DNA of 64,000 bases from Marinobacter vinifirmus (GCF_002258215.1 NZ_NEFY01000001.1:1-64000); one strand, 5' to 3'. Positions 30,948 through 41,019 are shown, counted from the first letter of the stretch. Notes: a model not told the origin generated them from the letters alone. Program-made: numbers and translations.

Positions 30948-31383
30948 GTGAAAAAAAGCACTGATTGCATCTACCCTTCTGGTGGCCGGCGCAATGTCCG
31001 GTTGTTCCTCCCTGAATGTCAGCTCTAACCCGGTTCCCCTGCATGGCAGCGTGACCACCGATATCAAGGCCGATATCGAAGTGGGTGAGAAGATTACTGG
31101 CAAATCCTCCGCAACCAAGATCCTGTTCTTCACCATGAGTGACGACAGCGAATACGCCGATGGCATGACCTACGGCAACGGCGGCGGCAGCGGTCTGGGG
31201 CTGGGTGGCCTGGATCCGGTTTCTGCGGTGAAGTCTTCTGCTGCCTATAATGCCATCAAAACCTCTGGCGCCGATGTGATTGAAGCTCCACGCTACATCG
31301 CAAAGAAGAATGACTATCTTGTTTACGGCACCATCGACGTAACCGTTGAAGGTTATAAGGGCACGATCCGCAGCGTAGAGTAA
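30948..31383 (+). CDS. TRL-like lipoprotein, reading frame broken by an A7 run after the start codon
   Basis: The open frame encodes KKALIASTLLVAGAMSGCSS and then about 125 further residues, a lipoprotein with lipobox MSGC, resembling TRL-like family proteins of unknown function. GGAG and then GTG (30948) form an obvious start, but seven A follow (30951-30957), whereas six are needed for GTG AAA AAA GCA. As written, GTG leads to a 26-residue dead end, and the lipoprotein frame has a TGA directly before the two lysines. The only in-frame start, GTG at 30982, would remove most of the signal peptide. Possibilities are a sequencing error, a real mutation, or slippage on the A-run. Confidence 0.6.
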
Positions 31384-31403
31384 CGGATCTGGCCATGCCA
31401 GAA

Positions 31404-31438
31404 AAAAGCCGGAGCAGGGCAGGACCTCTCCGGCTTTT
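31404..31438 (+). terminator. Terminator after the TRL-like gene
   Basis: AAAAGCCGGAG (31404-31414) pairs with CTCCGGCTTTT (31428-31438), followed by GTGTTTTT. It can also serve the convergent livF gene because of the A-run on its left side. Confidence 0.8.
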
Positions 31439-31455
31439 GTGTTTTTCAGGCAGCC

Positions 31456-32157
31456 TTAACCCCCCAGGTAAGCCTCCCGCACCTCCGGGTTCGCCAACAG
31501 GTTTTTGCCGGTATCGTGCAGCCGGATACGCCCGGTTTCCAGTACATAGCCCCGGTCTGCCAGGTTCAGCGCCTGATGGGCGTTCTGCTCCACCAGAAAC
31601 ACCGTTATGCCTTCTTCGCGCAGGTGACCGATGATCTCGAAGATCTGCTGGATGATGATCGGAGCCAGACCCAGTGAGGGCTCATCCAGGATGATCATTC
31701 TGGGTTTGCTCATCAGTGCCCGGCCGATGGCCAGCATCTGCTGTTCACCGCCCGACATGGTGCCGGCCCTCTGGTGCTCCCGCTCTTTCAGGCGCGGGAA
31801 CAGCTCGTACACGTGCTCCTGGCTTTTGCGGATTTCGGCCTTGGTGTTGAAGAATCCCCCCATATGCAGGTTCTCTTCCACCGTCAGCCCCGAGAACACC
31901 CGCCGGCCTTCCGGCACAATGGCAATGCCGGAACGCATGATGTTGGAGGTGGCTTCGTTGGTAATGTCGCGGCCTTCCAGAATTACCCGGCCGGCGCTGG
32001 CTTGCGGGTTGCCGCAAACGGTCATCAGCAGGGTGGTCTTGCCGGCGCCGTTGGCACCGATCAGGGAGACAATTTCGCCTTTGTTCACCTCCACAGACAC
32101 CCCGTGCAAGGCCTCGATCTTGCCGTAGTGGGTATGAACGTTTTCCAGTACTAGCAT
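31456..32157 (-). CDS. livF: Branched-chain amino acid ABC transporter ATPase LivF
   Basis: LivF is one of the two cytoplasmic ATPases of the high-affinity leucine/isoleucine/valine importer. The 233-residue protein has Walker A GANGAGKT at 34-41, the signature MSGGEQQMLAIGRAL, Walker B MIILDEPSLGLAP and the switch His in LVEQNAHQAL. It is the last gene of a five-gene minus-strand cluster livK-H-M-G-F, 9 bases after livG. Confidence 0.94.
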   Translation of the reverse strand: MLVLENVHTHYGKIEALHGVSVEVNKGEIVSLIGANGAGKTTLLMTVCGNPQASAGRVILEGRDITNEATSNIMRSGIAIVPEGRRVFSGLTVEENLHMGGFFNTKAEIRKSQEHVYELFPRLKEREHQRAGTMSGGEQQMLAIGRALMSKPRMIILDEPSLGLAPIIIQQIFEIIGHLREEGITVFLVEQNAHQALNLADRGYVLETGRIRLHDTGKNLLANPEVREAYLGG

Positions 32158-32166
32158 GGTGTTTCC

Positions 32167-32931
32167 TCAGGCCTCGCCCAGATAGGCTTTGATCACATCG
32201 TCGTTCTGGCGGACTTCTGCCGGGGTGCCGCTGGCCAGGGGGCGGCCCTGGTTGATCACGGTTATCCGGTCGGAAATGTCCATTACCAGGCTCATGTCGT
32301 GCTCGATCAGCAGTACCGACACGTTGTAGTCGGACTTCAGGCTGACAATCAGCTGGTTGAGGTCTTTGGTTTCGGCCGGGTTCAGGCCGGCGGCGGGTTC
32401 GTCAAGCATCAGCAGCTTGGGCTCGGTCACCATGCAGCGGGCAATTTCCAGCCGCCGCTGCTGGCCATAGGCCAGGTTGCCGGCTTCCCGGTTGGCCAGG
32501 TCCAGCAGGCCTACCCGGTCGAGCCAGTAGGTGGCCCTGTCCAGTGACTTCTGTTCCCGCTCCCGGTAGTTCGGGGTTTTAATCAGGCCTGCCAGCAGGT
32601 TGGTGTTCAGGTGCCGGTGCTGGGCCACCAGCAGGTTTTCCACCACCGTCATCTGGTTGAACAGCCGCACGTGCTGGAAGGTGCGTACCATACCCAGCCG
32701 GGAGATCTTGTAGTCAGGCGTGCCCTGAATCTCCCGCCCTTCGAAAAGGATCTTGCCGCCGGTTGGCTTGTAGAACCCGCTGATGCAGTTGAACACCGTG
32801 GTTTTACCGGCTCCGTTCGGGCCGATGATCGATACGATTTCCCGTTCCTGTACGTCCAGGCTTACCTGGTCGACTGCCAGCAGGCCGCCAAAGCGCATGG
32901 ACAGATTGGATACTTCGAGCATGCCTGTCAC
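32167..32931 (-). CDS. livG: Branched-chain amino acid ABC transporter ATPase LivG
   Basis: The second ATPase of the Liv importer. The 254-residue protein has Walker A GPNGAGKT at 37-44, a Liv-type [15 protein letters not shown] signature segment, Walker [14 protein letters not shown], and the H-loop in [15 protein letters not shown]. The C-terminus carries the LivG-typical IKAYLGEA tail. It overlaps livM by four bases. Confidence 0.94.
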   Translation of the reverse strand: MTGMLEVSNLSMRFGGLLAVDQVSLDVQEREIVSIIGPNGAGKTTVFNCISGFYKPTGGKILFEGREIQGTPDYKISRLGMVRTFQHVRLFNQMTVVENLLVAQHRHLNTNLLAGLIKTPNYREREQKSLDRATYWLDRVGLLDLANREAGNLAYGQQRRLEIARCMVTEPKLLMLDEPAAGLNPAETKDLNQLIVSLKSDYNVSVLLIEHDMSLVMDISDRITVINQGRPLASGTPAEVRQNDDVIKAYLGEA

Positions 32932-34198
32932 TCCTGCCGTTTCAGTTCAATGTGAATCCTGCGCATGGGCATCAGCCCCTGCGGCCGCCAGACCATCATC
33001 AGCACCATGGCAGCACCGAAGATCAGCATGCGGTAATCGGCAAACTCCCGGGCCAGCTCCGGGAGGATGGTGACCGCAATGGCGGCGAGGATAACGCCGA
33101 TCTGCGAGCCCATGCCGCCCAGCACCACAATGGCCAGGATAATGGCGGATTCCAGGAACACGAACGACTCCGGGCTGATAAAGCCCTGCTTGGAGGCAAA
33201 CACCGTACCGGCGAAGCCGGCAAAGAAAGCACCGATGGTGAAGGCGGAGAGCTTCACCGCCGTGCGGCTGAGGCCGAGCGAACGGGCAGCAATTTCATCT
33301 TCCCGCAGGGCTTCCCAGGCCCGGCCAACGGGCATGCGCATCAGCCGGCGGATCACCAGTGCGGTAATCACCGCCAGCACCAGGGCAATCAGGTACAGGA
33401 AGATCACCTTGTGCTCGCCGCTGTAGGCAATGCCAAAGGTTTCGTGGAAGGAGGTATTTCCTTCTTCCTTCACCCGCCGGCCGAATTCCATGCCGAACAG
33501 GGTGGGTTCGGGAATGCCGCCAATGCCGTTGGGGCCGCCGGTTACCGCCGTCCAGTTATTCAGCAGGATGCGGATAATTTCCCCGAAGCCGAGGGTCACG
33601 ATGGCCAGGTAATCACCCCGTAACCGCAGCACCGGAAAACCCAGCACCAGTCCGAAGAGGGCCGCCAGGCAGGCACCAATGGGCAAGGCCGCCCAGAAGC
33701 TGAAGCCGAAATACTGCGACAGCAGCGCAAAGGTGTAGGCACCTACCGCGTAAAAAGCCACATAGCCTAGGTCCAGCAGGCCAGCCAGGCCTACTACCAC
33801 GTTCAGGCCGAGTGCGAGCATGACGTAGATCAGCACCAGCGTGGCGAGGTCTACCGAGCCGCGGGACACCAGGAACGGCCAGAACAGGGCAAATACCACG
33901 ATGGCGGTGAGCACCCAGGATTCCAGCTTTGCCCGTTTGGCCTGGGGCATGGGCTCGCGCCCGCTCAGCGGGTTCAGTTTCGGCAGTTTGCCCAGGTTAC
34001 CCATAATGCTGTCGCGGAACAGCTGGAAGAAAAACACCACGAATGCGGCCAGTACCACCGAGATCACGGTAGACGTGGTGGCGCCTTCCAGGCCCACCTT
34101 TGTGCCTTGCGCCACCAGGTTCAGGCCCAGAATGGGGTAGGCAATAATCAGCGTTACGATTGCGCAGAACAGCGCATGTTTGAAGTTGGGAGTGGCCA

Positions 34199-34199
<1 letters not shown>
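32928..34199 (-). CDS. livM: Branched-chain amino acid ABC transporter permease LivM
   Basis: An inner-membrane permease of the Liv importer. The 423-residue length equals that of the long E. coli-type LivM. The N-terminal ~110 residues (two membrane segments and a Lys/Arg-rich loop) form the extra domain seen in that subtype. The core has the [20 protein letters not shown] and [16 protein letters not shown] motifs and the cytoplasmic EAA-like loop [16 protein letters not shown], which contacts the ATPases. It overlaps livH by one base and livG by four. Confidence 0.94.
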
Positions 34200-35122
<923 letters not shown>

Positions 35123-35155
35123 GGGTGTGGAGCTCCGAGAAACAGCGCCCAGAAA

Positions 35156-35189
35156 GGCACCTTCCCCCGGATCACGGCGGGAAGGTGCC
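35156..35189 (-). terminator. Hairpin between livK and livH
   Basis: An 11-bp perfect stem (GGCACCTTCCC at 35156-35166 with its complement at 35179-35189) lies just after livK. There is only a weak TTT on the minus-strand 3' side, so it more likely stabilises or attenuates the transcript than stops it fully. Confidence 0.6.
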
Positions 35190-35220
35190 CTCGTTTATAT
35201 TTCAATTAAACGAATCTGGC

Positions 35221-36333
35221 TTAGTTTGCCGGAGTCTTGCTGCCGTCGGCGTGCCACTCGTACACAACAAATTCGAAGGCTTTGAGATCGCCGGCCTTGT
35301 CGTACTGTACGGTGCCGATCGGAGTTTCAAAGGTGCCGGAACGCAGGGCGCTGGCTACCTCGAACGGGTCCTTGGAATCCGCCATCTCGATACCTTCAGC
35401 AATCAGCTGAACCGCGGTGTAGGACGGCAGAACGAACGGGCCGGAGGGGTCTTCACCTTTCTCGGCGAAGGCCGCCACCAGTTCCTGGTTTTCCTCTTTC
35501 TGGTCGAACGCCGGTGGCAGGGTTACCAGAAGGCCTTCGGCGGCATCGCCGGCAATGGTGTTGATGTCTTTGTTGCCCACACCTTCAGGCCCCATGAACT
35601 TGGCATCAACATCGGCCTGGCGCGCCTGGCGCAGGATCAGCCCCAGCTCCGGGTGGTAGCCGCCGTAATAAACGTAGTCCACGTCGGCCTGCTTGATCTT
35701 GGTAACCAGGGAAGAGAAGTCTTTGTCGCCGGCGGTGATGCCTTCAAACATGGCGATTTCAATGCCGCCGTCTTTCAGGGTGTCGCGCACGGCCGTGGCA
35801 ATACCTTCACCGTATTGCTGCTTGTCGTGAACCACCGCCACGCGCTCGGGCTTCTGGGCGGCAATGTAGTTGCCGGCAACCGGGCCCTGCATGCTGTCCA
35901 GGCCAATGGTCCGGAACACCAGCTCGTAGCCGCGCTGGGTGATTTCCGGGCTGGTGGAGGCCGGGGTAATCATCAGGATGCCTTCGTCTTCGTAGATGTC
36001 AGACGCCGGCTGGGTAGAGCTTGAGCACAGGTGGCCCACCACATACTGAACGCCTTCGTTCACCAGTCGGTTGGCGACGGTTACGGCCTGCTTGGGGTCG
36101 CACACATCGTCCACTTCAACGGCAACGAGTTCTTCACCCATCACACCGCCGGCGGCATTGATGCGTTCGATGGCCATGCGTGAACCGGAGAACTGCATGT
36201 CGCCATACTGGGCTACGGGGCCGGTCATGGGGCCTGCAATACCAATCTTGATTTCAGCAGCAGCCTGGCCGGCAGCCATCAAGGCAACGGAGGCGCTTAC
36301 AGCGGTAACGAGTTTCTTTACGGAGGTATTCAT
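35221..36333 (-). CDS. livK: Branched-chain amino acid ABC transporter substrate-binding protein
   Basis: The periplasmic binding protein of the Liv importer. The 370-residue protein has a signal peptide (about 1-26, ending GQAAA) and then EIKIGIAGPMTGPVAQYG, the typical Leu/Ile/Val-binding protein opening. A CDPKQAVTVANRL...VVGHLCSSS pair of cysteines matches the conserved disulfide. It is the first gene of the minus-strand cluster; a TTGACA -35 lies at 36406-36411 (minus strand), with no clear -10. Confidence 0.93.
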   Translation of the reverse strand: MNTSVKKLVTAVSASVALMAAGQAAAEIKIGIAGPMTGPVAQYGDMQFSGSRMAIERINAAGGVMGEELVAVEVDDVCDPKQAVTVANRLVNEGVQYVVGHLCSSSTQPASDIYEDEGILMITPASTSPEITQRGYELVFRTIGLDSMQGPVAGNYIAAQKPERVAVVHDKQQYGEGIATAVRDTLKDGGIEIAMFEGITAGDKDFSSLVTKIKQADVDYVYYGGYHPELGLILRQARQADVDAKFMGPEGVGNKDINTIAGDAAEGLLVTLPPAFDQKEENQELVAAFAEKGEDPSGPFVLPSYTAVQLIAEGIEMADSKDPFEVASALRSGTFETPIGTVQYDKAGDLKAFEFVVYEWHADGSKTPAN

Positions 36334-36495
36334 CGCGTTTTTCCTGTTTGTGTCAGGGTTATTCTTATGTTCTCAGAGACTTAAGAAACACCACCACCCG
36401 AGCCTTGTCAAGCATGGGAACTGAGGCATTTGCTCCGGAACACAGCGTTGCTATTCGAAGTTGAAATAGCAAACGCCGTGCCGGTCTCCGGATGA

Positions 36496-37410
36496 TTACG
36501 CGTCCGTGCTGTCGTCCTGGTCAATAAAGACCAGGTTCCTGAAACTCTCGTGATCTTGTAGCTGTTCAAAACTCGGGTCTACCGAGGCGTCATCCCGGTA
36601 CGCCTCGGAAATGTTGATGGCTTTTTCCAGCGTGGCTACCGCATCTTCCCAGCGGCCGATCTCGGCATAGGCGCAGGCCAGCTGGTAATGGGCGTGGCCG
36701 TTATCCGGAGCCAGCTTCAGTGCCCGCTGGCACAGGCTGATGGCCCACAATGGCTCGCGTATTTCCAGCACCGCGTCGGCCTTGTAGCTCAGGGCCTCTA
36801 CGTCGTCTGGCCGCAGGTCCAGAATCTGGTCGTAGGCAGCGATCTTGTTCTGCTGGGAGGTTTCCTGGCTTGCCTTCAACCAGAGCGCGTGCACCTCGTT
36901 GGTGCGCTCAATCTCCGCCTGGTTCTGGTGAATGATCTCGGATTTCTGCTGCAGCTGTTCTTCAATAAACTTCAGCCGCTGTTCGTATTCCACCACCAGT
37001 TCGTTCACCCGCTTTTCGGCCAGGCTGGTGAGCTGGTGGCGCATATCGCGGATGGAGTTCCAGCCGATCACCACCAGGATGGAGGTGGCACCGGCAATCA
37101 GGTAGAAAAAGTAGGTAACGGTATCGGTGGCGTAAGACATGGACTTGTCGGCCACGGACAGTTCTTTCTCTACCACTTTTTCGATCAGCTCGGCCCGGGT
37201 GTCCTGCATTTCTTTGCGCAGGGCCTTGGACTCGTCCAGCAGGTACAACTCCACAAAGGGAGTGTACATGGGCTTTTCGAGGGTTTTGATGCTTTCCTCA
37301 ACGTCTTCTGCGGTGAGCTCTTTGTCCGGCCCCAGTTGCTGCTGTTGTGCCTGGAGCGTGGTGGCGAAGGCGAGCGCAAAGACGAACGCTAGAAAGTATC
37401 TGATCATCAA
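36496..37410 (-). CDS. Membrane protein with coiled coil and TPR repeats
   Basis: A 304-residue protein of unknown function. It has a signal peptide (about 1-21) and a periplasmic segment to about residue 92. A single transmembrane helix follows (about 95-115, YFFYLIAGATSILVVIGW), then a charged coiled coil (about 125-185) and TPR-like repeats (about 185-275: AISLCQRALKLAPDNGHAHY, ATLEKAINISEAY). It may organise a protein complex at the inner membrane. Its own promoter region is shared with the divergent marR gene; its link to the Liv genes downstream is unclear. A bulged stem (36445-36476) lies after its stop, towards livK. Confidence 0.7.
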   Translation of the reverse strand: MMIRYFLAFVFALAFATTLQAQQQQLGPDKELTAEDVEESIKTLEKPMYTPFVELYLLDESKALRKEMQDTRAELIEKVVEKELSVADKSMSYATDTVTYFFYLIAGATSILVVIGWNSIRDMRHQLTSLAEKRVNELVVEYEQRLKFIEEQLQQKSEIIHQNQAEIERTNEVHALWLKASQETSQQNKIAAYDQILDLRPDDVEALSYKADAVLEIREPLWAISLCQRALKLAPDNGHAHYQLACAYAEIGRWEDAVATLEKAINISEAYRDDASVDPSFEQLQDHESFRNLVFIDQDDSTDA

Positions 37411-37541
37411 CCGTTTCCGTTTTCTGGTGCATGTATTGGCTAGCAGGTGATGACCTTAGCATAGTGGCTGGCGGAAATAATGCCGCATAGGGTGTTGAAT
37501 GCAGCGGGCAGAAAGGGCACAAGCTAGGTAATATCCGCCAC

Positions 37542-37580
37542 TTGCATTCTGCGGTGCAAAGACCTCTAATAATTAGAGGT
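37542..37580 (+). promoter_or_regulatory. marR promoter with overlapping palindromic operator
   Basis: A near-perfect palindrome ACCTCTAAT-A-ATTAGAGGT (37562-37580, 9-bp arms) overlaps a predicted -10 TCTAAT (37565-37570). That -10 is 17 bases after a -35-like TTGCAT (37542-37547). It is 30 bases before the marR start, the expected layout for autorepression by a MarR dimer. Confidence 0.65.
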
Positions 37581-37610
37581 ATAAATAACTGGTCCTGAGT
37601 GGAGTAGGGT

Positions 37611-38105
37611 GTGAATAATTACGAGCAGGTGTTGGTAGCACTTCGGCGGGTTATCCGGGCAACGGATCTGCATTCCAAGCGGTTGAGCAAGCACGCAGGC
37701 CTGACCGGGCCGCAGCTTCTGATTATGCGCACCATCCGGGACTTGGGTGAGGTGACCATCGGCACCATTGCCGAGAATGTGAGCCTGAGCCAGGCCACGG
37801 TGACCACCATTCTGGACCGCCTTGAGTTGCGCAAGCTGGTGTACCGGGTGCGCAGCACCCAGGACAAGCGCAAGGTGCACGCCCACCTGACCGAAGCCGG
37901 CGCCGAGATCCTGGCCCGGGCTCCGAACCCCCTGCAGGAAGATTTCATCCAGAAGTTCCAGAGCCTGGCGGAGTGGGAGCAGACCATGATCCTGGCCTCG
38001 CTGCAGCGCGTGGCCAATATGATGGACGCCGACGACATCGACGCCTCGCCGGTACTCACCGTAGGCTCCGTCCTCAAAGACGACGGCTGGAAAGAAAAAG
38101 CCTGA
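37611..38105 (+). CDS. MarR family transcriptional regulator
   Basis: A 164-residue winged-helix repressor. The start is GTG at 37611 with GGAGTAGGG upstream. The recognition-helix region is VTIGTIAENVSLSQATVTTI (residues about 46-65), followed by the wing RSTQDKRKVHAHLT. The C-terminal dimerisation helices end in an IDASPVL segment. From memory this subgroup resembles the osmotic CosR/EctR-type regulators, but I am not sure. No target genes lie beside it; the palindrome upstream suggests autoregulation. Confidence 0.85.
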   Translation: MNNYEQVLVALRRVIRATDLHSKRLSKHAGLTGPQLLIMRTIRDLGEVTIGTIAENVSLSQATVTTILDRLELRKLVYRVRSTQDKRKVHAHLTEAGAEILARAPNPLQEDFIQKFQSLAEWEQTMILASLQRVANMMDADDIDASPVLTVGSVLKDDGWKEKA

Positions 38106-38141
38106 AAGCTAAGCCCCGCAGTCTGGTAAGGGGGCTGGCAA

Positions 38142-38169
38142 GGGGTCTGTCCCTACGTGGACAGACCCC
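38142..38169. repeat. 11-bp perfect hairpin after marR
   Basis: GGGGTCTGTCC (38142-38152) and GGACAGACCCC (38159-38169) are perfect complements around CTACGT. It may act as a transcription barrier for marR, but there is no T-run, so it could equally be a dispersed repeat. Confidence 0.6.
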
Positions 38170-38230
38170 CATGGCACAAGGCTTATTCGGGCTCCCCTCC
38201 ATGGCACCCAACCTGAAACCCATGGTGGCT

Positions 38231-38323
38231 GGTTGCGGGCGGGGTACAGGTTTTCTTTGGAAAAACAACTCGCTTCGCTCAGACATCTTTTTCCGGCAGA
38301 AAACCTGTACCCCACCCGCAACC
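38231..38323. repeat. 26-bp inverted-repeat element
   Basis: Arms 38231-38256 and 38298-38323 are complementary over 26 bp with one mismatch. A second stem inside, GGAAAAA/TTTTTCC (38259-38265 with 38288-38294), encloses the loop CAACTCGCTTCGCTCAGACA plus TC. The arms and interior differ from the elements at 6829 and 59107, so this is a separate family. Confidence 0.8.
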
Positions 38324-38351
38324 GGCAGGCTTGTGAGTTATAGTCGGTTGG

Positions 38352-38504
38352 TTTTTTGCCACGAAATCCACGAAAAAACACGAACAAAGATTCACTGACA
38401 ATCAGAAGCCTTTCTGTCTTTCCCTTTCGTGTTCTTTGGTGGATTTCGTGGCAAAGAAGCTTTCTTTTTTCCGTGTCCTTCCGCGCCTTCCGTGGCAAAA
38501 AAAA
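38352..38504. repeat. Three CCACGAA/CCACGGAA repeats abutting lon
   Basis: An A-type unit (TTTTTTGCCACGAAATCCACG...) lies on the plus strand at 38352-38388. An A-type unit (38417-38456) and a G-type unit (38465-38504) lie inverted. On the minus strand the last two read G-type then A-type, the reverse of the A-type then G-type order after dapB. The G-type unit ends at the base before the lon stop codon. Confidence 0.75.
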
Positions 38505-40955
38505 TCAGTGCACCGAAGCCCCCTTCCTCGGCTTATTCCCAAAGCAAACCTGAAACACATCGTTATAGTGCTTCGCAAAGTTCACCGTAATCCCTTCCTT
38601 CAGATACTCTGGCAATTCCTCATAATCCCCCCGGTTCGCCTCCGGAAGTATCAGATTATTGATCTTCTGCCTGCGCGCAGCAATCACCTTTTCGCGAATA
38701 CCTCCCACCGGCAACACCTGCCCGGTTAAGGTCAGCTCCCCGGTCATGGCGATGTTCTGCTGCGGGGCTTCTTTGCGGGCGATGGAGAGCAGGGCGGTGG
38801 CCATGGTCACGCCGGCGCTGGGGCCGTCTTTCGGGGTGGCGCCTTCCGGTACGTGCAGGTGCACGAAGGATTTGTCGAAGAAGGTCGGGTCGCCCTTGAA
38901 CCGTTTCAGGTTGGACGACACAAAGCTGTAGGCAATCTCGGCGGATTCTTTCATCACATCCCCCAGTTGCCCGGTGAGCTTGAACCCGCGCTGGCTGGTG
39001 TGAACCTGTGACGCCTCGATGCTCAGGGTGGCGCCGCCCATAGCGGTCCATGCCAGGCCGGTGACTACGCCGGTGCCCTTCATGGATTTCTCTTTGCGGA
39101 AGGCGGGCTGGCCCAGGTAGTCCGGCAGGTCGGCAACGCCCACTTTTACCGGTTGGTCCGGGTTTTCCAGCAGTTTCACGATTCCCTTGCGGATGATCTT
39201 GTGCAGCAGCTTTTCCAGGTTCCGCACGCCGGCTTCCCGGGCGTAGCCTTCGATCACCTGGCGGATGGCCGCATCGGTGATGTTCAGCTGTTTTTTCAGC
39301 AAGCCAGCCCGTTTCAGCAGCCGCGGCATCAGGTGGTGCTTGGCGATGGCGAGTTTTTCTTCGCCGATGTAGCCGGACAGGCGAATCACATCCATCCGGT
39401 CCAGCAAGGGCCGGGGAATGGTGTCCAGCTGGTTGGCGGTGCACACGAACAGCACCTTGGACAGGTCCATGCGCACGTCCAGGTAGTGGTCCAGGAATTC
39501 CTTGTTTTGTTCCGGATCCAGGGTTTCCAGAAGGGCCGAGGCCGGGTCGCCCTGGTAGGAGCTGCCAATCTTGTCGATCTCGTCCAGCATGATCACCGGG
39601 TTGGCCACTTTGCTGTCTTTCAGGGCCTGTACGAACTTGCCGGGCATGGCGCCGATGTAGGTGCGGCGGTGACCCTTGATTTCGGCTTCATCCCGCATGC
39701 CGCCTACACTGAACCGGTAGAACTCCCGGCCCAGCGCGTCCGCCACCGAATGGCCAATAGAGGTTTTGCCTACGCCTGGCGGGCCTACCAGTAACAGTAT
39801 GGAACCACTCACTTCACCTTTGAAGGTGCCCTCGGCCAGAAACTCGATGATGCGGTCTTTCACATCACCCAAGCCGTCGTGGTCCCGGTCCAGAATTTTG
39901 CGGGCTTCGGCCAGGTCGAAGTGGTCTTCGGAATGCACGCCCCAGGGCACCTGGGTAATCCAGTCCAGATAATTGCGGGTCACGCCGTATTCCGGGGAGC
40001 CTTGCTCCAGCACCTGCAATTTCTGAATTTCATCTTTGAACCGTTCAACCACAGCTGCTGGCGGATTCAGCTTGGCCATGCGCTCTTCGAAGCGCTCCAC
40101 GTCAGCGGTCTTGTCGTCTTTGGCGATCCCCAACTCCCGCTGGATGACTTTCAGCTGCTCACGCAGGAAGAATTCGCGCTGGTGCTTTTGAACCTTCTCG
40201 TTTACTTCCTCGTTGATCTCGGATTGCAGGCGCGCCACCTCCTGCTCCTTGCGCATGAGCAGTAATACCCGCTCCATGCGCCGAAGCAGGGGCACGGTAT
40301 CCAGCACATCCTGCAACTCGCGGCCCGGGGCGCTGGTCATGGAGGCACCGAAATCCGCCAGCGGCGAGCTGTCTTCTGGGCCAAAGCGGGACAGATACTG
40401 CTTCACCTCTTCGCCGTACAGCGGATTGGTGCGCAGCAGCTCCTTGATGGCGCTGATAATGGCCAGGGTGTAGGCCTTGAGTTCATCGGCCGGTTCTTCC
40501 GGCTCCTCCGGGTATTCCACCTCCACCAGGTAGGGCGGGCGACGGCGGAGCCACTGAACAATCCTGAACCGCTGCATGCCCTGGGCAATAAACTGAACCT
40601 TGCCACCTTCGCTCTGGGCATGGTGAACCTTCACCGCGCACCCAATGGTTTCCAGGTCGTCGCTGGCGGGAATGCCGGTGTCGGATTCCGGATCTTCCAC
40701 AAAGCAGATACCCAGAACCTTGTGCTCGGTTTCACCCACCCGCTTCAAGGTCTCCTGCCAGGGATTCTGGTTGACCACCACCGGCTGCACCTGGGCCGGG
40801 AAGAACGGCCGGTTAGACACCGGCAGTACATACATACGCCGCGGCCTGGCCTGCTGCGGCAGGATCAGGCTTTTGCTGTTCTCGTCTTTGCCGATGTACT
40901 CGGTAACGTCGTCTTCAAATTCTTCCAGGGAGTCTTTGCGGTTCTCGTCATTCAT
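38505..40955 (-). CDS. lon: Lon family ATP-dependent protease
   Basis: A cytoplasmic AAA+ serine protease of 816 residues. It has an N-terminal substrate domain (about 40-240: MYVLPVSNRPFFPAQVQPVV) and a coiled coil. The AAA+ module has GPPGVGKT and VIMLDEIDKIG. The protease domain has the catalytic Ser in KDGPSAGVT and Lys in GGIREKVIAAR. It stands alone, away from the usual clpX-lon-hup site, and its N-terminus resembles the second Lon-type protease of pseudomonads (AsrA-like). It may therefore be a paralog; that cannot be settled from this window. Confidence 0.9.
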   Translation of the reverse strand: MNDENRKDSLEEFEDDVTEYIGKDENSKSLILPQQARPRRMYVLPVSNRPFFPAQVQPVVVNQNPWQETLKRVGETEHKVLGICFVEDPESDTGIPASDDLETIGCAVKVHHAQSEGGKVQFIAQGMQRFRIVQWLRRRPPYLVEVEYPEEPEEPADELKAYTLAIISAIKELLRTNPLYGEEVKQYLSRFGPEDSSPLADFGASMTSAPGRELQDVLDTVPLLRRMERVLLLMRKEQEVARLQSEINEEVNEKVQKHQREFFLREQLKVIQRELGIAKDDKTADVERFEERMAKLNPPAAVVERFKDEIQKLQVLEQGSPEYGVTRNYLDWITQVPWGVHSEDHFDLAEARKILDRDHDGLGDVKDRIIEFLAEGTFKGEVSGSILLLVGPPGVGKTSIGHSVADALGREFYRFSVGGMRDEAEIKGHRRTYIGAMPGKFVQALKDSKVANPVIMLDEIDKIGSSYQGDPASALLETLDPEQNKEFLDHYLDVRMDLSKVLFVCTANQLDTIPRPLLDRMDVIRLSGYIGEEKLAIAKHHLMPRLLKRAGLLKKQLNITDAAIRQVIEGYAREAGVRNLEKLLHKIIRKGIVKLLENPDQPVKVGVADLPDYLGQPAFRKEKSMKGTGVVTGLAWTAMGGATLSIEASQVHTSQRGFKLTGQLGDVMKESAEIAYSFVSSNLKRFKGDPTFFDKSFVHLHVPEGATPKDGPSAGVTMATALLSIARKEAPQQNIAMTGELTLTGQVLPVGGIREKVIAARRQKINNLILPEANRGDYEELPEYLKEGITVNFAKHYNDVFQVCFGNKPRKGASVH

Positions 40956-41012
40956 ACCGTGTTGCTCTCAAGGCTGAGTGGTTAAAGACCTATGTGACGA
41001 CGAAAGCCAGGT

Positions 41013-41019
41013 TTTCAAG
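41013..41019 (-). promoter_or_regulatory. Possible heat-shock -35 element upstream of lon
   Basis: On the minus strand, CTTGAAA at 41019-41013 is a perfect sigma-32 -35. The sequence 13 bases downstream (CGTCACAT) is only a weak -10, so this is tentative. Confidence 0.3.

Larger units (their letters stand above)
38106..38504. other. Repeat-filled convergent gap between marR and lon
   Basis: No gene is supported in these 399 bases. From left to right they hold an 11-bp hairpin (38142-38169), a 26-bp inverted repeat (38231-38323), and three CCACGAA/CCACGGAA repeat units (38352-38388 plus strand; 38417-38456 and 38465-38504 minus strand). Confidence 0.8.
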
